A stretch of 64,000 bases of DNA from Sanderia malayensis (Eukaryota > Cnidaria > Scyphozoa > Semaeostomeae > Pelagiidae): assembly GCA_013076295.1 (NCBI GenBank), contig RQOL01000828.1, forward strand, positions 4,771,219-4,835,218, written 5' to 3'. Shown piece after piece: positions 1 through 13,200 of the stretch. Position 1 is the stretch's first letter; the number at the start of each line of letters is the position of its first letter. The notes under the pieces were generated by a model. It searched no databases. It was not told the DNA's origin and worked only from the letters and a program-made list of their open reading frames with translations. Position numbers and translations under genes: made by a program.

Positions 1-1267
1 CATGGATTTAACAAACATGGATCTATGGTAACAGTACAGTGTTTTCCTGTAAATCCAACCACGCAGCTGCATTTAACATCCGTGTTATTTTCAATCGATT
101 GGCACGTCGCATTGTTCGCACAGGGGTTCGAGTAGCAAGGATCTTTCGTTCGATTGCAAAATTTCCCCTCGAAACCATCTTTGCAGAAACACGAATAGGC
201 CCAGCTTCCATTGGCATGTTTCAAACTATTGCATGTAGCGTTGTTTTGGCAAAGATTTCCACGGCAAGGGTCGCTTACGTTCTCGCATCTAGCTCCTTCG
301 AATCCATACATACACTTGCAATAATACCCATGTCGAGATTCATTCAGCGATAACTCAATGCAAGTTCCATTATTCAAACACGGATTCGAAAGACATTCCT
401 TAATATCCATTTCACAGTTACGACCTGTTCGACCTTGTGCGCATGCGCAAGTGTAATTTGCATTATTAGCAGAGCACGTGGAATTACCGTAGCACGGATT
501 GGGCTGGCAAGGGCTTACGGCCACGTCGCAGTTAACGCCGGAATATCCAGATCGACAAGAGTCACAGAATCGGCCAGCAAAATTTCCACTGCATAAACAG
601 GTATACGCTTCAGTGCCATTTCCAACACAGCTGGCGTTGTTTTGGCATCTATGGCTAAAACACGGATCCGCCAGTTCGCAATTTGGACCCTGGAATCCGG
701 GATTGCAACGACAGGAATACGACGATGCCGTTTCGATGCACGTACTGTTGTTTCTGCAATGACCACTTGTGCAGTTGCGCACTTTGATTTCACACCTTTC
801 TCCAACAAACCCATCCCTGCAAACGCAATTGAATCTTGCAGGAAACACAGGCTCACAGCCAGTTGCATTAAGGCAGGGGGATGACGCGCATGCGTTTACT
901 ATACGCCGACAGTACTTGCCCGTGTAACCAACATTGCAATGGCAAGTGTAATTCCCAATTCCATCAACGCATGTTGAATTGTCAGAGCAGTTGTTCACTT
1001 TACAGTCATCGATATTATGATCACAAGACAATCCAGTCCAGCCCACGTGACATTGACACTTGTACGCATTCCATTCGTCGATGCACATTCCATTGTTCGA
1101 ACACAATGAGCTTGAACAATTAAACAATGACTTACAATTGCTGGTGATTCTGCCGCCATGAACATAAATACCTGTGCTTCTTGGCATTGCAACGTAATTG
1201 ACGAGCCTTCCGTTACTCACGATGTTAGACACACAGCCACGAAATTCAATAGGCGATCCTGATACGG
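1..1267 (-). other. Very large exon encoding the end of a LamG and nine tandem EGF repeats
   Basis: The frame is open without a stop from the acceptor at 1267 to the window edge. It starts with SVSGSPIEFRGCVSN, the closing Cys region of a LamG domain, followed by repeats with the six-cysteine EGF spacing (for example CVDGIGNYTCHCNVGYTGKYC). One repeat near 570-640 carries an extra cysteine pair (DSCRSGYSGVNC). The repeats are rich in N-glycosylation sequons of the NNxT or NNxS kind. Confidence 0.85.
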
Positions 1268-4200
1268 CTGGAAAGGGAGAACAAAGAGAACAGTCAATCC
1301 AAAATGCAAGACAAAAACACAGATATTCTATACTATCAATAGTGTAGGGGCCAGGAGAGCCTACTGTTTTGCAAACGCATGAAGCATGCCCTATTTATGG
1401 AAAAAAATTGTAACACTTTAAACGTGTCAAATGCAACGCCTTTTTTCTTGTGATGACCACCCTCCCAGCTTTTTGGTACGATGCTACGCCTCGGAATACC
1501 ACAACTTTACAATGCTACAATTGATTCCAGCTCGAATAATCGCTATCTTTAACATCTCGAATAACTGACAACTTCTCATTACGAAAATTACCATATTTGA
1601 GCTCCGTGTATAATTGCTGCTACGTAGCGAAGCGACTGCGCAGCAGAATATTAGCGAGTCCTTCTCGAGAAAAAATCTTGTGAGGATGTATGTATGTGAA
1701 GATGTTTGTTTGTCAGTGTCACTTTAGCCCGAACGTGGCCTCAAATCCTCCTCCGTTTAGCCACATGCTAAGTTTTATTATAAATTGATCGAAAAAAATG
1801 GCGGTAATCTTTGCTGCAGTGTAGTGAGACGTTTTAGAAACATTGAGAAAAAAACGATATTTGCTTGGCTTATCTGCTGGTTATTAACTTTTATTTGTGA
1901 CCATCGAGAAGGCCCAAAAAGGCCATTTTTATTTCGACAAGAACGCAGGAGAGGAGTTGCTTTCTTGTCCTGGGGATAAGTTGATAAAAATGAATGCCTG
2001 CAAGTGGAAGAGAAAAGCTGTATGGAAGCATAGTAGGCCCCCAAAACAATATTATATGAGGATACTAGAAAAATTTCGATAATGACAAAAACATTTCAAA
2101 TGTCGGTATTTTGTTTATTTTTTACGGAACGATGCAAAAGGCCTAAATTAATCGAATGACCAAAACAGTTGTTGAATTAAAAATCTTGGATGTGCTAGAT
2201 ATAATACGTGAGCTCTAATTAAAGGTAAGTGACAGGATTTTGATATCCCAAAAGCTTACTGAAATATTAGCTAATACAACACTTCTCCAATTCGAAAGGA
2301 AACGCAGTGGTGGCAGATCACTATTTTTATACCTACACCTATATCTATACTATACCAATTAATGCAAACTTCAACAAGTTGAAAGTTATTGCATATAACA
2401 AAAAAGAGAAAAAGAAATTAAAATAAAGAAATAGTGACATGATCTACTCCTCTAAGTCAGAAATTTTTCATTTTTCTCAATTTCCAGACTGGTGAAGTCA
2501 GAACCCAACGAACATGCCAATTTGTACCTATACCTATCCCTTATACAAGTGAATAAATTCAAAGAATTGTAGAGGTCTGATATTCCGTTACATATTTAAA
2601 GTCACTTAGGCTGAAAATAATTGATTTCCTTCGTTGTGGAACCTTTAGCAAGCAAAACCGTGTGGTGTAACATGAGTTAAAATTTCAGATTTTGGTAGTA
2701 AGCTCTGGAATACTTCAGTAAAATCCCGTGTCGCATCAGCTAATACTTCAGTAAGCTTGTGGGATGTCAAAACCATGTCACTTACCTTTAATTTGAGCAT
2801 ACATATCATCCAGTACATCCAAAAGTATTAGTTTTTACAACGCTTTTTGTAATTCAATAAATTTAGGCCGGGTCCATCGTTCCGCAATAAATCATCAACC
2901 AGCGTCACGTCACATATGCTCCTGCGCAGTACCTATAAATATGCCACTGCGCATGCTGGCCACCTTTCTCCTCCGCATGACGTAACCCTAACCCTAACCC
3001 TAGCCCTAACCCTAAGGCCAATGCATCCACCAGTGTCACGTCACATATGCTCCTGCGCAGTACCTAAATATATGCTACTGCGCATGCTGACCACCTTTCT
3101 ACTCCGCATGACGTAGCCCTAACCCTAACCCTAGCCCTAACCCTAAGGCCAATGCATCCACCAGTGTCACGTCACATATGCTCCTGCGCAGTACCTAAAT
3201 ATATGCTACTGCGCATGCTGACCACCTTTCTACTCCGCATGACGTAACCCTAACCCTAACCCTAGCCCTAACCCTAAGGCCAATGCATCCACCAGTGTCA
3301 CGTCACATATGCTCCTGCGCAGTACCTAAATATATGCTACTGCGCATGCTGACCACCTTTCTACTCCGCATGACGTAACCCTAACCCTAACCCTAGCCCT
3401 AACCCTAAGGTCAATGCATCCACCAGCGTCACGTCACATATGCTCCTGCGCAGTACCTACATATATGCTACTGTGCATGCTGACAACCTTTCTACTCCGC
3501 ATGACGTAATCCTAACCCCAACCCTAGCCCTAACCCTAAGGCCAATGCATCAACCAGCGTCACGTCACAAATGCTCCTGCGCAGTACCTACATATATGCT
3601 ACTGCGCATACTGACCACCTTTCTCCTCTGCATGACGTAATTTTAACCCCAACCCTAGCCCTAACCCTAAGGCCAATGCATCAGCCATTAGAGACACCAT
3701 TACGTCATCTAAGCTGCTGCGCAGTACAAGTCATTAGGCTACTGCGCATTCTCACTACCTTTCTCCTCCGCATGACGTAACCCTAACCCTAACCCTGACC
3801 CTAGCTGATACATTAGTTGCTGGCAATAGTATTACGTCATGCATACTTCTGGGCAGCAGCCTATATATGGCATTGCGCATACACGCCCACCTTTAGGAAA
3901 TTTAAAATACAAATTGATCAAAACACAAACTAGAAGTCCTCGTCAGGTTTCGAACCAGTGGTCTTGAGGTTAGTTTGAAGGTAAGTTACCATTAGTCTAT
4001 AGCAGCGCTTCCTAGCAGAACAAAATATCGTGCTTCTTATTTCTAAGCGAAAACCACTAGTACTGATCTGATTATTGGTTGTACATCAAAGCAGCAATCA
4101 TTTTAACAATGTTAACAGCTACTTGTTTAGAAAGCCCCAACGTTTAACGGTGAAGAAAAAGATACTTGCCTAGGTATTATACTTACAAGGTGATCCACCA

Positions 4201-7200
4201 ATATATAAGTCAGCAATATTGTTTAGTCTGATATCCAACGCCGTGTCTCTTCCTTGTATAGTGAATTTCGCAATAAACTGTTGGTTGAAGTATAAATAGA
4301 ACGAATTGTAAAAGCGATCCCACGCAAATTGATGCCATTTTGCATCGTCAACTCGAACAGCGGGAAACTTGACTGACGAATCTCCTAAAAAGAATTGAAA
4401 TAATTACAATAAACTCCAAGTTATCTAAGACGCATGAGATGAGCAAGTTGAAAATTCCAATATACAATCAACTCTGTCTAATTCGAAGACCTTGGAGAAG
4501 CGTGAAAATGTTCAAATTATAAAAAGTTCGAATTATAGAGCTGATCCTTGAAGGGACGGAGAAGTTCGTTCAAAATAGATAGAGTTCGAATTACACGAGT
4601 TCGAGCTATGCAGATTTGACTGCAGTGGAATGTCGTGTCATAAAGCCTCATAAACTGAAATAGCTAAGTAACCACGCAACTGGGTCTCGAACTGCTTCAT
4701 ACTACAATTTACCCAATGTTTATAAAACCACCGCACACAAATTAACCTACTCACCACTTCCAAGGTTAGCAGAAAATAGCAACGATCCATTCTCTACTGC
4801 AACCTTTACAAAGTCTGACGTCATTTTCCCAAGGTGCAATAGTACTCCTAGTTTGTCACGTGTTCTGAACATGAATGACAACTTCTTGCCGGCGCTCCAA
4901 GCAGTTGAATTCAGAGCCAGGTGGAGAGGTGGAAGATCTTTCGCACCGAATGTAGTAGGAATCGCTGAAAGCAGAAAAAATGAATCAGATGCATTGGCAA
5001 GTTAATCCGCATAGAAACTCTTACAATCCATAATCATCTGAGATACAACAGCAATGAACTAACAGCGCAGCAACAATTAACAATCTATGATCTTGGATCG
5101 TCAACCGATTACCTCGAGTTTTTCAGGATTAATCCTAGATAATCCATAACCATGGACTATCATTTGCTAGTGACAATGTTAATGGTAAAAATGATCGATG
5201 ATTAACACTGAAAGCACATGTAAAGCAAATCGGAAATCTAAAACATCAACTTACATTTCTCGCATCGGCTGCCCGTGTATCCGAATGGACAAGAACAAAA
5301 GACACCGCTATTGTTACCAAAACAATGCCCATTGTTTAAACAATAGTTACTTTTTCCGATGCACTTGTCTGCACTGCATCCAGACTGTGCAAAAGGAACT
5401 GAGACCGATGTTGGCATTGCAAGATTGAGAGAGACAGTCATGTTGTTAAGCTTCAGGTCTTTCATACAGCCAGCATACGCAAGTGTACTACCAATAAGAA
5501 TGGCTGTGAATACCTCTGTGCTTTGGCCAAAGTAAACCATGTGTCCGAATGACGTTGGCAGTGAAGGATTGTTCAATTCAATAGATATTCTGTTGTCAAT
5601 GTATAAAGTCAACCGTGTGCTTGGTACAATGCGCAAACGCATTTTGTGCCAAGCTCCATCCATCACCTCATTTGCTACAAGGAGAAATCATGATAGAATT
5701 ATTTACCTTGAAAAGATCACTTTCGACCGATTGTAGTTTTGCTTATGGCATTCGCAATGAAAGATAGACAGAGATAAGTAGAATCTTGTGACGAAAACAA
5801 GAAATGGCCCAAAATACACCAGTGTGGCTTACTTGCAGTGCGAACTATTCCAGTGAAGTACTTGAGGAAGCCAAGACTCACTTTCCGATTGGAGATAAAA
5901 ACAGCAATCTATAACCAATTCAAAAATCATTAAAAAAATAATGAATTTAAAATGAGGGTAAATTTGGTAAATAATCAATTACATGCAAGTAAATCAGAAT
6001 GCAAACAAAGTAATTAAGTAATTTATCAAGTAAGTAAGAAAAGCAGTAAGAAGAAAAAGCAAGCAATCAAAGCATAAAAAGGTAAGTGGCTTTGTTCGTG
6101 AGTTGATAAGAAAGTAAGCAAATAATTGGCTCAAGAAAGCAAGCAGTTAAATAGATAATTAATTATGCATTTGAGCTGATGAGTAGTTTGGAGGGAAAAT
6201 GAGGTAAGCTGTTAAATGGGTTACGATAAATGGGGGAGTGGGGTAAGCTGTTAAAAGGGTAGCAAAAAATATAAGTAAGCTAGTATTGTACGTGAACAAA
6301 ATAAACAGATAAGCAATTGCGCATTAGAAGTAGAAACAATCACAAAGTAAAAAGTGAATGATCACTGTGACTAACCTGGGTGTCAGTTGAGAAGATAATA
6401 CCATTGACAGGCGATGAAAGAAAAAAATCGAATTCGATAATATTCACCGCTGCATGAGAATGGCTGAATTTCATTCCCATGGCATTCCGTGTGAAAGAGA
6501 AAGAAATGCGAGCCCCGCATTGACTTCCAGAGAAGCCATCTTTGCACTTGCACGATGACGTAATCCACTTATCAATGCATGAAGCAGCATTGAGACAATT
6601 CATGTTCACACAGGGCAACGAACGTTGGCAACCTATGGACGGTGAATGGCTGGAGTTGCTCAAATACGGTTTCAAATCCACTGCTTGCTCATTCAGTGCA
6701 TGAATCTGCATAAGAAGAAAATCAATGAACATGCTGTATGTTGAATGTACGTTAATGAAGGCTCAACTACACTAAATCATTAAGAATCAATAAATAGCCA
6801 TCGTATGGTCTAGCATAGTATAGTACTAGTCCATTAAAAATCAATAAAGAGCCATTGCATGGTCTAGTATAGTACAGTACTGGTCCATTAAGAATAAATA
6901 AATAGCCATTACATGGTCTAGCATAGCATAGCATAGAATTTTTGAAAATCAATAAATAGCCATTGTATGGTCTAGCATAGTATAGCACTGATCTATTAAG
7001 AATCAATAAATAGCCATTGTAGCATAGCATGGCATAGAATCATCGAGAATCAACCACATCGAATCCACCATTGATTGAATGTGGTTGACAACTCGCGCGA
7101 AAAAATCATTTTCATTTACAGTTACTTATGTAAACAAAGCAATTACGGGGATGTACGAGATTCATGCTGCAGCTAAAATCGCATTTAACATACCTCAAAG

Positions 7201-10200
7201 CAGCCAAGGAAATGCCGATTACTAGAAACATCATCAAAAACTTCTGGTGTCCAATTTGGTACACCACCAACATACAATGGACCACTAAGTCGCTTGGAAT
7301 ACTCTCTTGAAATGTTCACAACTGAATTCGAATTCAACTTCAATCTTGTTTGATTTCCATTTACTGTTAATAGAACAAGATTGTCCCGAGCGTCGTTTAC
7401 TGCAGTTTGGCTTGTCTTTACTCGTTTGGTCTTGTTGCCAGAGTTCCAATTGAAATACAAATGGCCAGCAACGATTTCCAAGGAGACAAACTCTCGATCT
7501 TCGAATGGATTCACCTGAAATGTGACCAATGCAAATAGATATCAATGGATAATATCTGCATATGCAAGAAAAAGTTATTTTCAAAGACCCCTAAAGAAGC
7601 TATCAGTGGTCCAAAAACCAATAATAGATAGGGCTGTGCTATGTAGGTACACACACCTTTGTATGTACGCTTGGATTCCCACCCTTAACAACACCCTAGA
7701 CTCTTGGGTATTGCACTACTATGAGCTCTTGCGAGTACATATTAGATGAAGTCTAACTCTCGAGCACCATGGCGGAGCCGCTAAAATACATTGAAGGTTT
7801 TGTTTGCCCGAAAGCTGGCCTCTCACACCAGCCGTCCAACACGCTGTACTGCCACCACAGCATATTGACGGGGCCGGTGACTGAGTGGGACTCGAACCCA
7901 CGACCTTCGGCCTGCCGCGCCGACACCCTACCATTGGGCCATCCAGTCACACTTATATATAGGTGGTACGTTCTAGTCCTAGTCTTCAGAAGTTAGGAAC
8001 ACATGACGTATCAATGACTAAAGTTGGGCAGATGTGCGCAGTAGGTACTAAATTAGCGCAAACTGCGCTGCAGCAGTATTCTTTACGTCAATACAGACTT
8101 GTGTGGTACTAATTTGCACAGGTCAGCCCACCTTTAGGGATTGATGCTTCACAACTTCTAAAGACCAGAACCTATATAGATGTGTTACTTTACAAACTTT
8201 ATAAGAAAAAATTATGAAGAACATACCTTTCCTTGGTAAAGAATAACTGCATTTTCAACAGTCGTTGCAAATGAGAAATTCATGCTGAAATACTCAGTTG
8301 TAGCCAATGACGGCAAAGCAATATACGCCATCTTGTTAAAATTGACTCTCTTCAAAAATTCACACCTTGTTCCCTTGTAGCCATCACGACACACACACGC
8401 GTAATTCCCCGCGGAAACACGCGTGCAAGTGGCGTTGTTTTCGCACGACATGACTTGGCATTGGTTGACTTCGTGTTCGCAATTTTCCCCTGAAAATCCA
8501 GGCATACACGTGCAATTATATGCAGTCTGGTTTTCAACACACGCTCCATTGTTTTTACATGGTAGTAGATGACAAAACCTTTGGATCCTCATCTCGCAAT
8601 TCTGACCTGAAATAGTAATTAAAATTGTCACCGGCTTCAAACAAATTCATCTTGCTTATTGCGTTCTACGGTCTCAATACCATGAGGGTTCAGATAAAAT
8701 AAATGTCGATATTTCGATATAACTGCTCGTATCATTAAAGCTTCCAAATGTTGTAGGACCAACGAAATAATGAAAACATGAGAAATATATCAAAATATAC
8801 TAATACTTGTTTATCATACTAAGGACATTGACTAGATTGACTTAAACATGTTACACAGATATGATAGTCAACTCGTTGAGGTTCAATTCTACACCAGGTC
8901 AAGTAAATACATTATCATTGCTTAACATAATTATCATAATAATTACAAATCTGCTTCACTCACCCGAAAATCCTGATAAACAGACACATCGGTATCTCTC
9001 GATTCCAGTCCCTTCTACACACGTGGCATTGTTAGCACAGGGCTGAAAGAGGCATTCTCGGATTCTTGCTTCGCATCTGCTACCAGTGAACGGCAATACG
9101 CATGCGCATGAATACGATGCAATACCATCAATGCATCGACCATTGTTATGGCAAGGCATTGGTGCACAATTATCAATCCTTCTTTCGCAGTGACGGCCTG
9201 CGAAATCATCCTTGCAATTACATGTATAATTACCTGAAAATAAAGCAAACTGCAATTTAAACGGCTAAATTTTTAAAACATGTTAAAACTTATCAGGATG
9301 GGAAATCTCAGCTGTAAGTCAGTTATTCAAGTATCCCAGAGATTTCAATATACAGTCAAATCTGCATAGTTCGAACTCGTGTAATTCGAGCTCTATCTAA
9401 CTCGAACAAAATCTTCTGTCCCTTCAAGGATCACTAATGAACCAACTCTTATAAAACAAACCTCTATAATTCGAACGTTTTGTAATTCGAACATTTTCAC
9501 CCTTCCCCGGGGTGTTCGAATTAGACAGAGTTGACTGTACAACAAATCTTGAAAACCTTTTACTTCGTCATATTAGAAGTTAGCGATGAGAGTAGCTGTC
9601 TTAAACTGTTAAAAGCTGGTAAATAATACCATTGCAAAGTACAATGGAAAACATCAGGTTCTGTTCAAGATACGGAAAACATGTTATATGGACGTGGGTT
9701 GGTTTCCATATTCAACGGTTCACAAATACACGATGGATCGATTTAGGGCAAATCCACGATATGACTCGAAATACAAAATAATTAAGGACTGAACGCAAAT
9801 GCCAAAGAAGGCCTTATAATATAGCCTCGAATTCAAAATTCCAACTCACCAACTTCACTCTTACAAGTAGCATTGTTAAGACAAGGGTGGGAGAGACATG
9901 CATCGACTACCATGCTGCAGTTGGGACCATGGAAACCGCGCCTGCAAACGCATTCGTATTCGTTTACTTTGTCAACACAGGTCGTATTGCCAGCACAGGG
10001 ATTCGAGGCGCATTCATCGATGTCAATTTCACAGATTCGGCCAGTATATCCAGCGGGGCAATTGCACGTAAAGCTACGAACATAAAACGACAAAAAAGTA
10101 GTAACTCGAGGCGATAGGGGCCGATAAAATGGCTCGAGTTAACCAATGTTCAAGTTATCGAGGGTTACAAAGTACCAGCAAAACTCTCAAGGGGAATGCA

Positions 10201-13200
10201 AATTGGTTCGAGTTATCCACGGATTGAGCTATCGCGAGTTCAAGCCATTGGAACTATATTATATAAATTTGTTATATTAAATAAAACCCGGGTGCGTTTA
10301 TTCGAGAAAAAACCCTCACCCAACGGCGACGGACGCGCTGTAACCAAACTTACTTGTTGACTTTGTCGATGCACTGGCCAGCATGGTGACACGGATTAAC
10401 AGGAAGACATTCGTTGATTTCAGTACTGCATCGACGCCCCATGTAACCGGCATCGCAGAAGCACGAAAACGCGTCAATACCATCAATGCATTTACCATGG
10501 CCAGAGCAGTGATCAATTGGATACAGACATTCGTTTATGTTCTCTTCGCAGTTCAATCCTAATAGATAAGTTTAATCAAAGTTTAAGAACAAAATAGGAA
10601 AAACCTGCATATCAGAACCAGAATGAATTAAAAAGCTGATATTCCCGTTCAAAACAGGAGAAGAAACAATGGCCTATTGTGTTAATGGAATAAGCTGGAT
10701 GCTAAATTTGTCAGGTTCTGTTTTTATAACCCGAGGAAGCAATTTATCAAAAGAGCACATTATTTTAAGACAATGTTGAGCCGGGGTAAAATCTTACTAG
10801 CTATATAGTAAAACAGCTCAAGAACCAAATGTCTAATTCATATTCGTTACACGAAGAGATCTTTCGTTACACGCTGATAAGCATTCTCACAAAAAAACAC
10901 TGCGTAGTAAGAATTAATTACATTCCTAATGATTTAATGCTCAAGGGGGAGGGGAAACATGGAATTAATCAATGTAAGAATTTTTACCTCGAAAGCCAGA
11001 AGGACACCAGCACTGATAAGAGCCCACTTTATTGAGGCAGAATCCGCCATTTTGGCAAGGCTTTGAAAGGCAGTTGTCAATAACAGCTTCACAGTGTTGT
11101 CCTGCAAAAGAAGATTATTTCACGTTAACTTCGACTCAACAAACTTGCAAAGTATTCCAGCCTGCTCTACATGCAGATTAAGTCTCGTACCCGCGTAGAA
11201 TCAACATGTAAGATGAAAATAAAAAGTAACATAAACCAGAGCATTCTTACCTAGATATCCATCTTTGCATTTACATGTGAACCCGTTGTTCGCTTCAGTA
11301 CAGGTTCCGCCGTGAAAACATGGTGCCGATGCACACGGTGCTGCAGTAATGATTTTGACGCATGTTCTACTCAGTGGATCCAACTTGTAACCATTTGCAC
11401 ACGTACACGTGAAATTGCTGCAAGTTTCATTTGGAGTCAGGCAGTTGGCAGCACAAGCCAGGTTAGAATAGCAGCCGTCAAATAAGGTATCTCTAGAAGT
11501 TGAAAAGTAAATCTAATTTCAAAAGCTGAAACTTGGAAAAACTCAAAATAACGAGCCTTGTAGTGCCCTGAATTGCTCTATTGTACAATTGATCCTACTA
11601 CAGTAGAATATATCGCTATTTTGAACTCGGTTATCTCGAACAACTCGCTATCTCGAACAGATTCCCATTTCCCCTCGTTCTCTAATTGGGTGAATTTAGT
11701 TCGCTAAATCTTGAACTAGATTCATATCTCGAATATCTTGAACCCCCTCAAGCTCAAATTCACTAGAATTCAAGAACAACATAATAGAATAATAAAATAT
11801 ATAAAACCATGCTTAAGTGCAATAAGATCTAAGAAGTTTTGCTTATCGAAGCTTTCTCGCAAAAAAGGTAAAATAAAAATAACTGGATAATAACTTGTTA
11901 GTACCAGTTAAGTCCAATGTTCAAGAACTTTGGACCTAACTGGTACTCTTATAAAAAACTGTGTAATAACAATGGCAAGCGTTGATAAAGGCTTAGATAA
12001 CGAGCATTTACCTTTGGGCTTTGTAGTTAGTCAATTTTATGTAGATTTTACTGTACGTAGCTGAGTCGGTAAACCGGAGATCTTTAATACAACCGATGAA
12101 AGATCGCTTAGAAACACGAGGAAGGATAATGGATGCATTCTCATCCAACCCTCCGACATAAAATAAACCAGTCTGCAACATGTATCTCGGCAAAAAAGGC
12201 GCACCTCAGAAACAAAACGACAAACAATCACAACAATGCAAAGTCAGTGTGATTGAAAGATGTCATCTTTAAGTACAGTAAACACCCACATATAAGAACC
12301 TACAAATTTTTATCCAGCCTATTGTTCAAATACAATAGCCTACTGTTCTTCTATTGTTTTCAGCAGGTTTTCAGCCTGGAAGGTTCTTAATTCCCTGGTT
12401 CTTATATGTGGGTTTTTACTGTATACAACCCTGAGATTTACAAGGACAATAATATGATATCGTTTAAACACAATGGACTACTGTTTCCTCTATTGTTTTG
12501 AGCAGAAATATCAGTTTCGAGGTTCTTAATCCATCGGTTCTTACATGCGGGTTTTTACTGTACAGCTTGCTAATACCTGGTGCTATGTATTGCAAAGAGT
12601 ACGACGTTGCGTCAACCTGCATCGTAACTAATGCTTCTGTTCGTTTCACAGCAAGCTCGTGCCACGATGCATCGTTGACAACTGTTGATGACGTCATCAC
12701 CAGCGTGGGGTAATTCAAGCTGATCATGTTGATGGAGACATTAACGTATCCATTCACCAAGTGGACAAGTAAATGCGCGCCATTTTGGTTGCCAAGGTAA
12801 AACAAGATGCCATCCGTTGCTCTGGAAAGATAAATGGATGATCAGGCAATATATACTGCTGTGCAAAGTGTCTGCATTGCGTTATCATTGTAGTACATTA
12901 TCATAATTAAGGGTAAATATAAGGCCTCGTGTTCTGTCCAGCTCTCGTTGTTTTATGATATTTTCGTGAGTCTTTGCATTGTCTTTCACTCTCATAAAAT
13001 TCTGATATATGGTACATTACAGTTGCACAATTCACAAATGCACTGAGCATGATAGACTTCTTGAGGTTTATTGATATTGATAATTGATATTGATAATTGA
13101 TAATTGATAATTGATAATTGATAATTGATAATTGATAGTTGATAATTGATAATTGATAATTGATAATTGATAATTGATATAAATATTGATAATTGATATT

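Noticed and set aside
515..868. Minus-strand open frames at 515-868, 995-1192 and 8352-8549
   Set aside because: They are alternative-frame shadows of the EGF exons, whose cysteine pattern fixes the true frame.
2916..3780. Repeated plus-strand open frames (MLLRSTY...)
   Set aside because: They repeat every 131 bases with the satellite and read through telomeric repeats.
6767..7030. 87-codon minus-strand repeat protein (NGYLLI repeats)
   Set aside because: It is produced by a 54-bp intronic tandem repeat.
7828..7948. Possible tRNA gene on the minus strand
   Set aside because: Promoter boxes and some stems fit, but position 33 is not U, the D stem is weak, and it continues into a SINE body with a tail shared with another copy.
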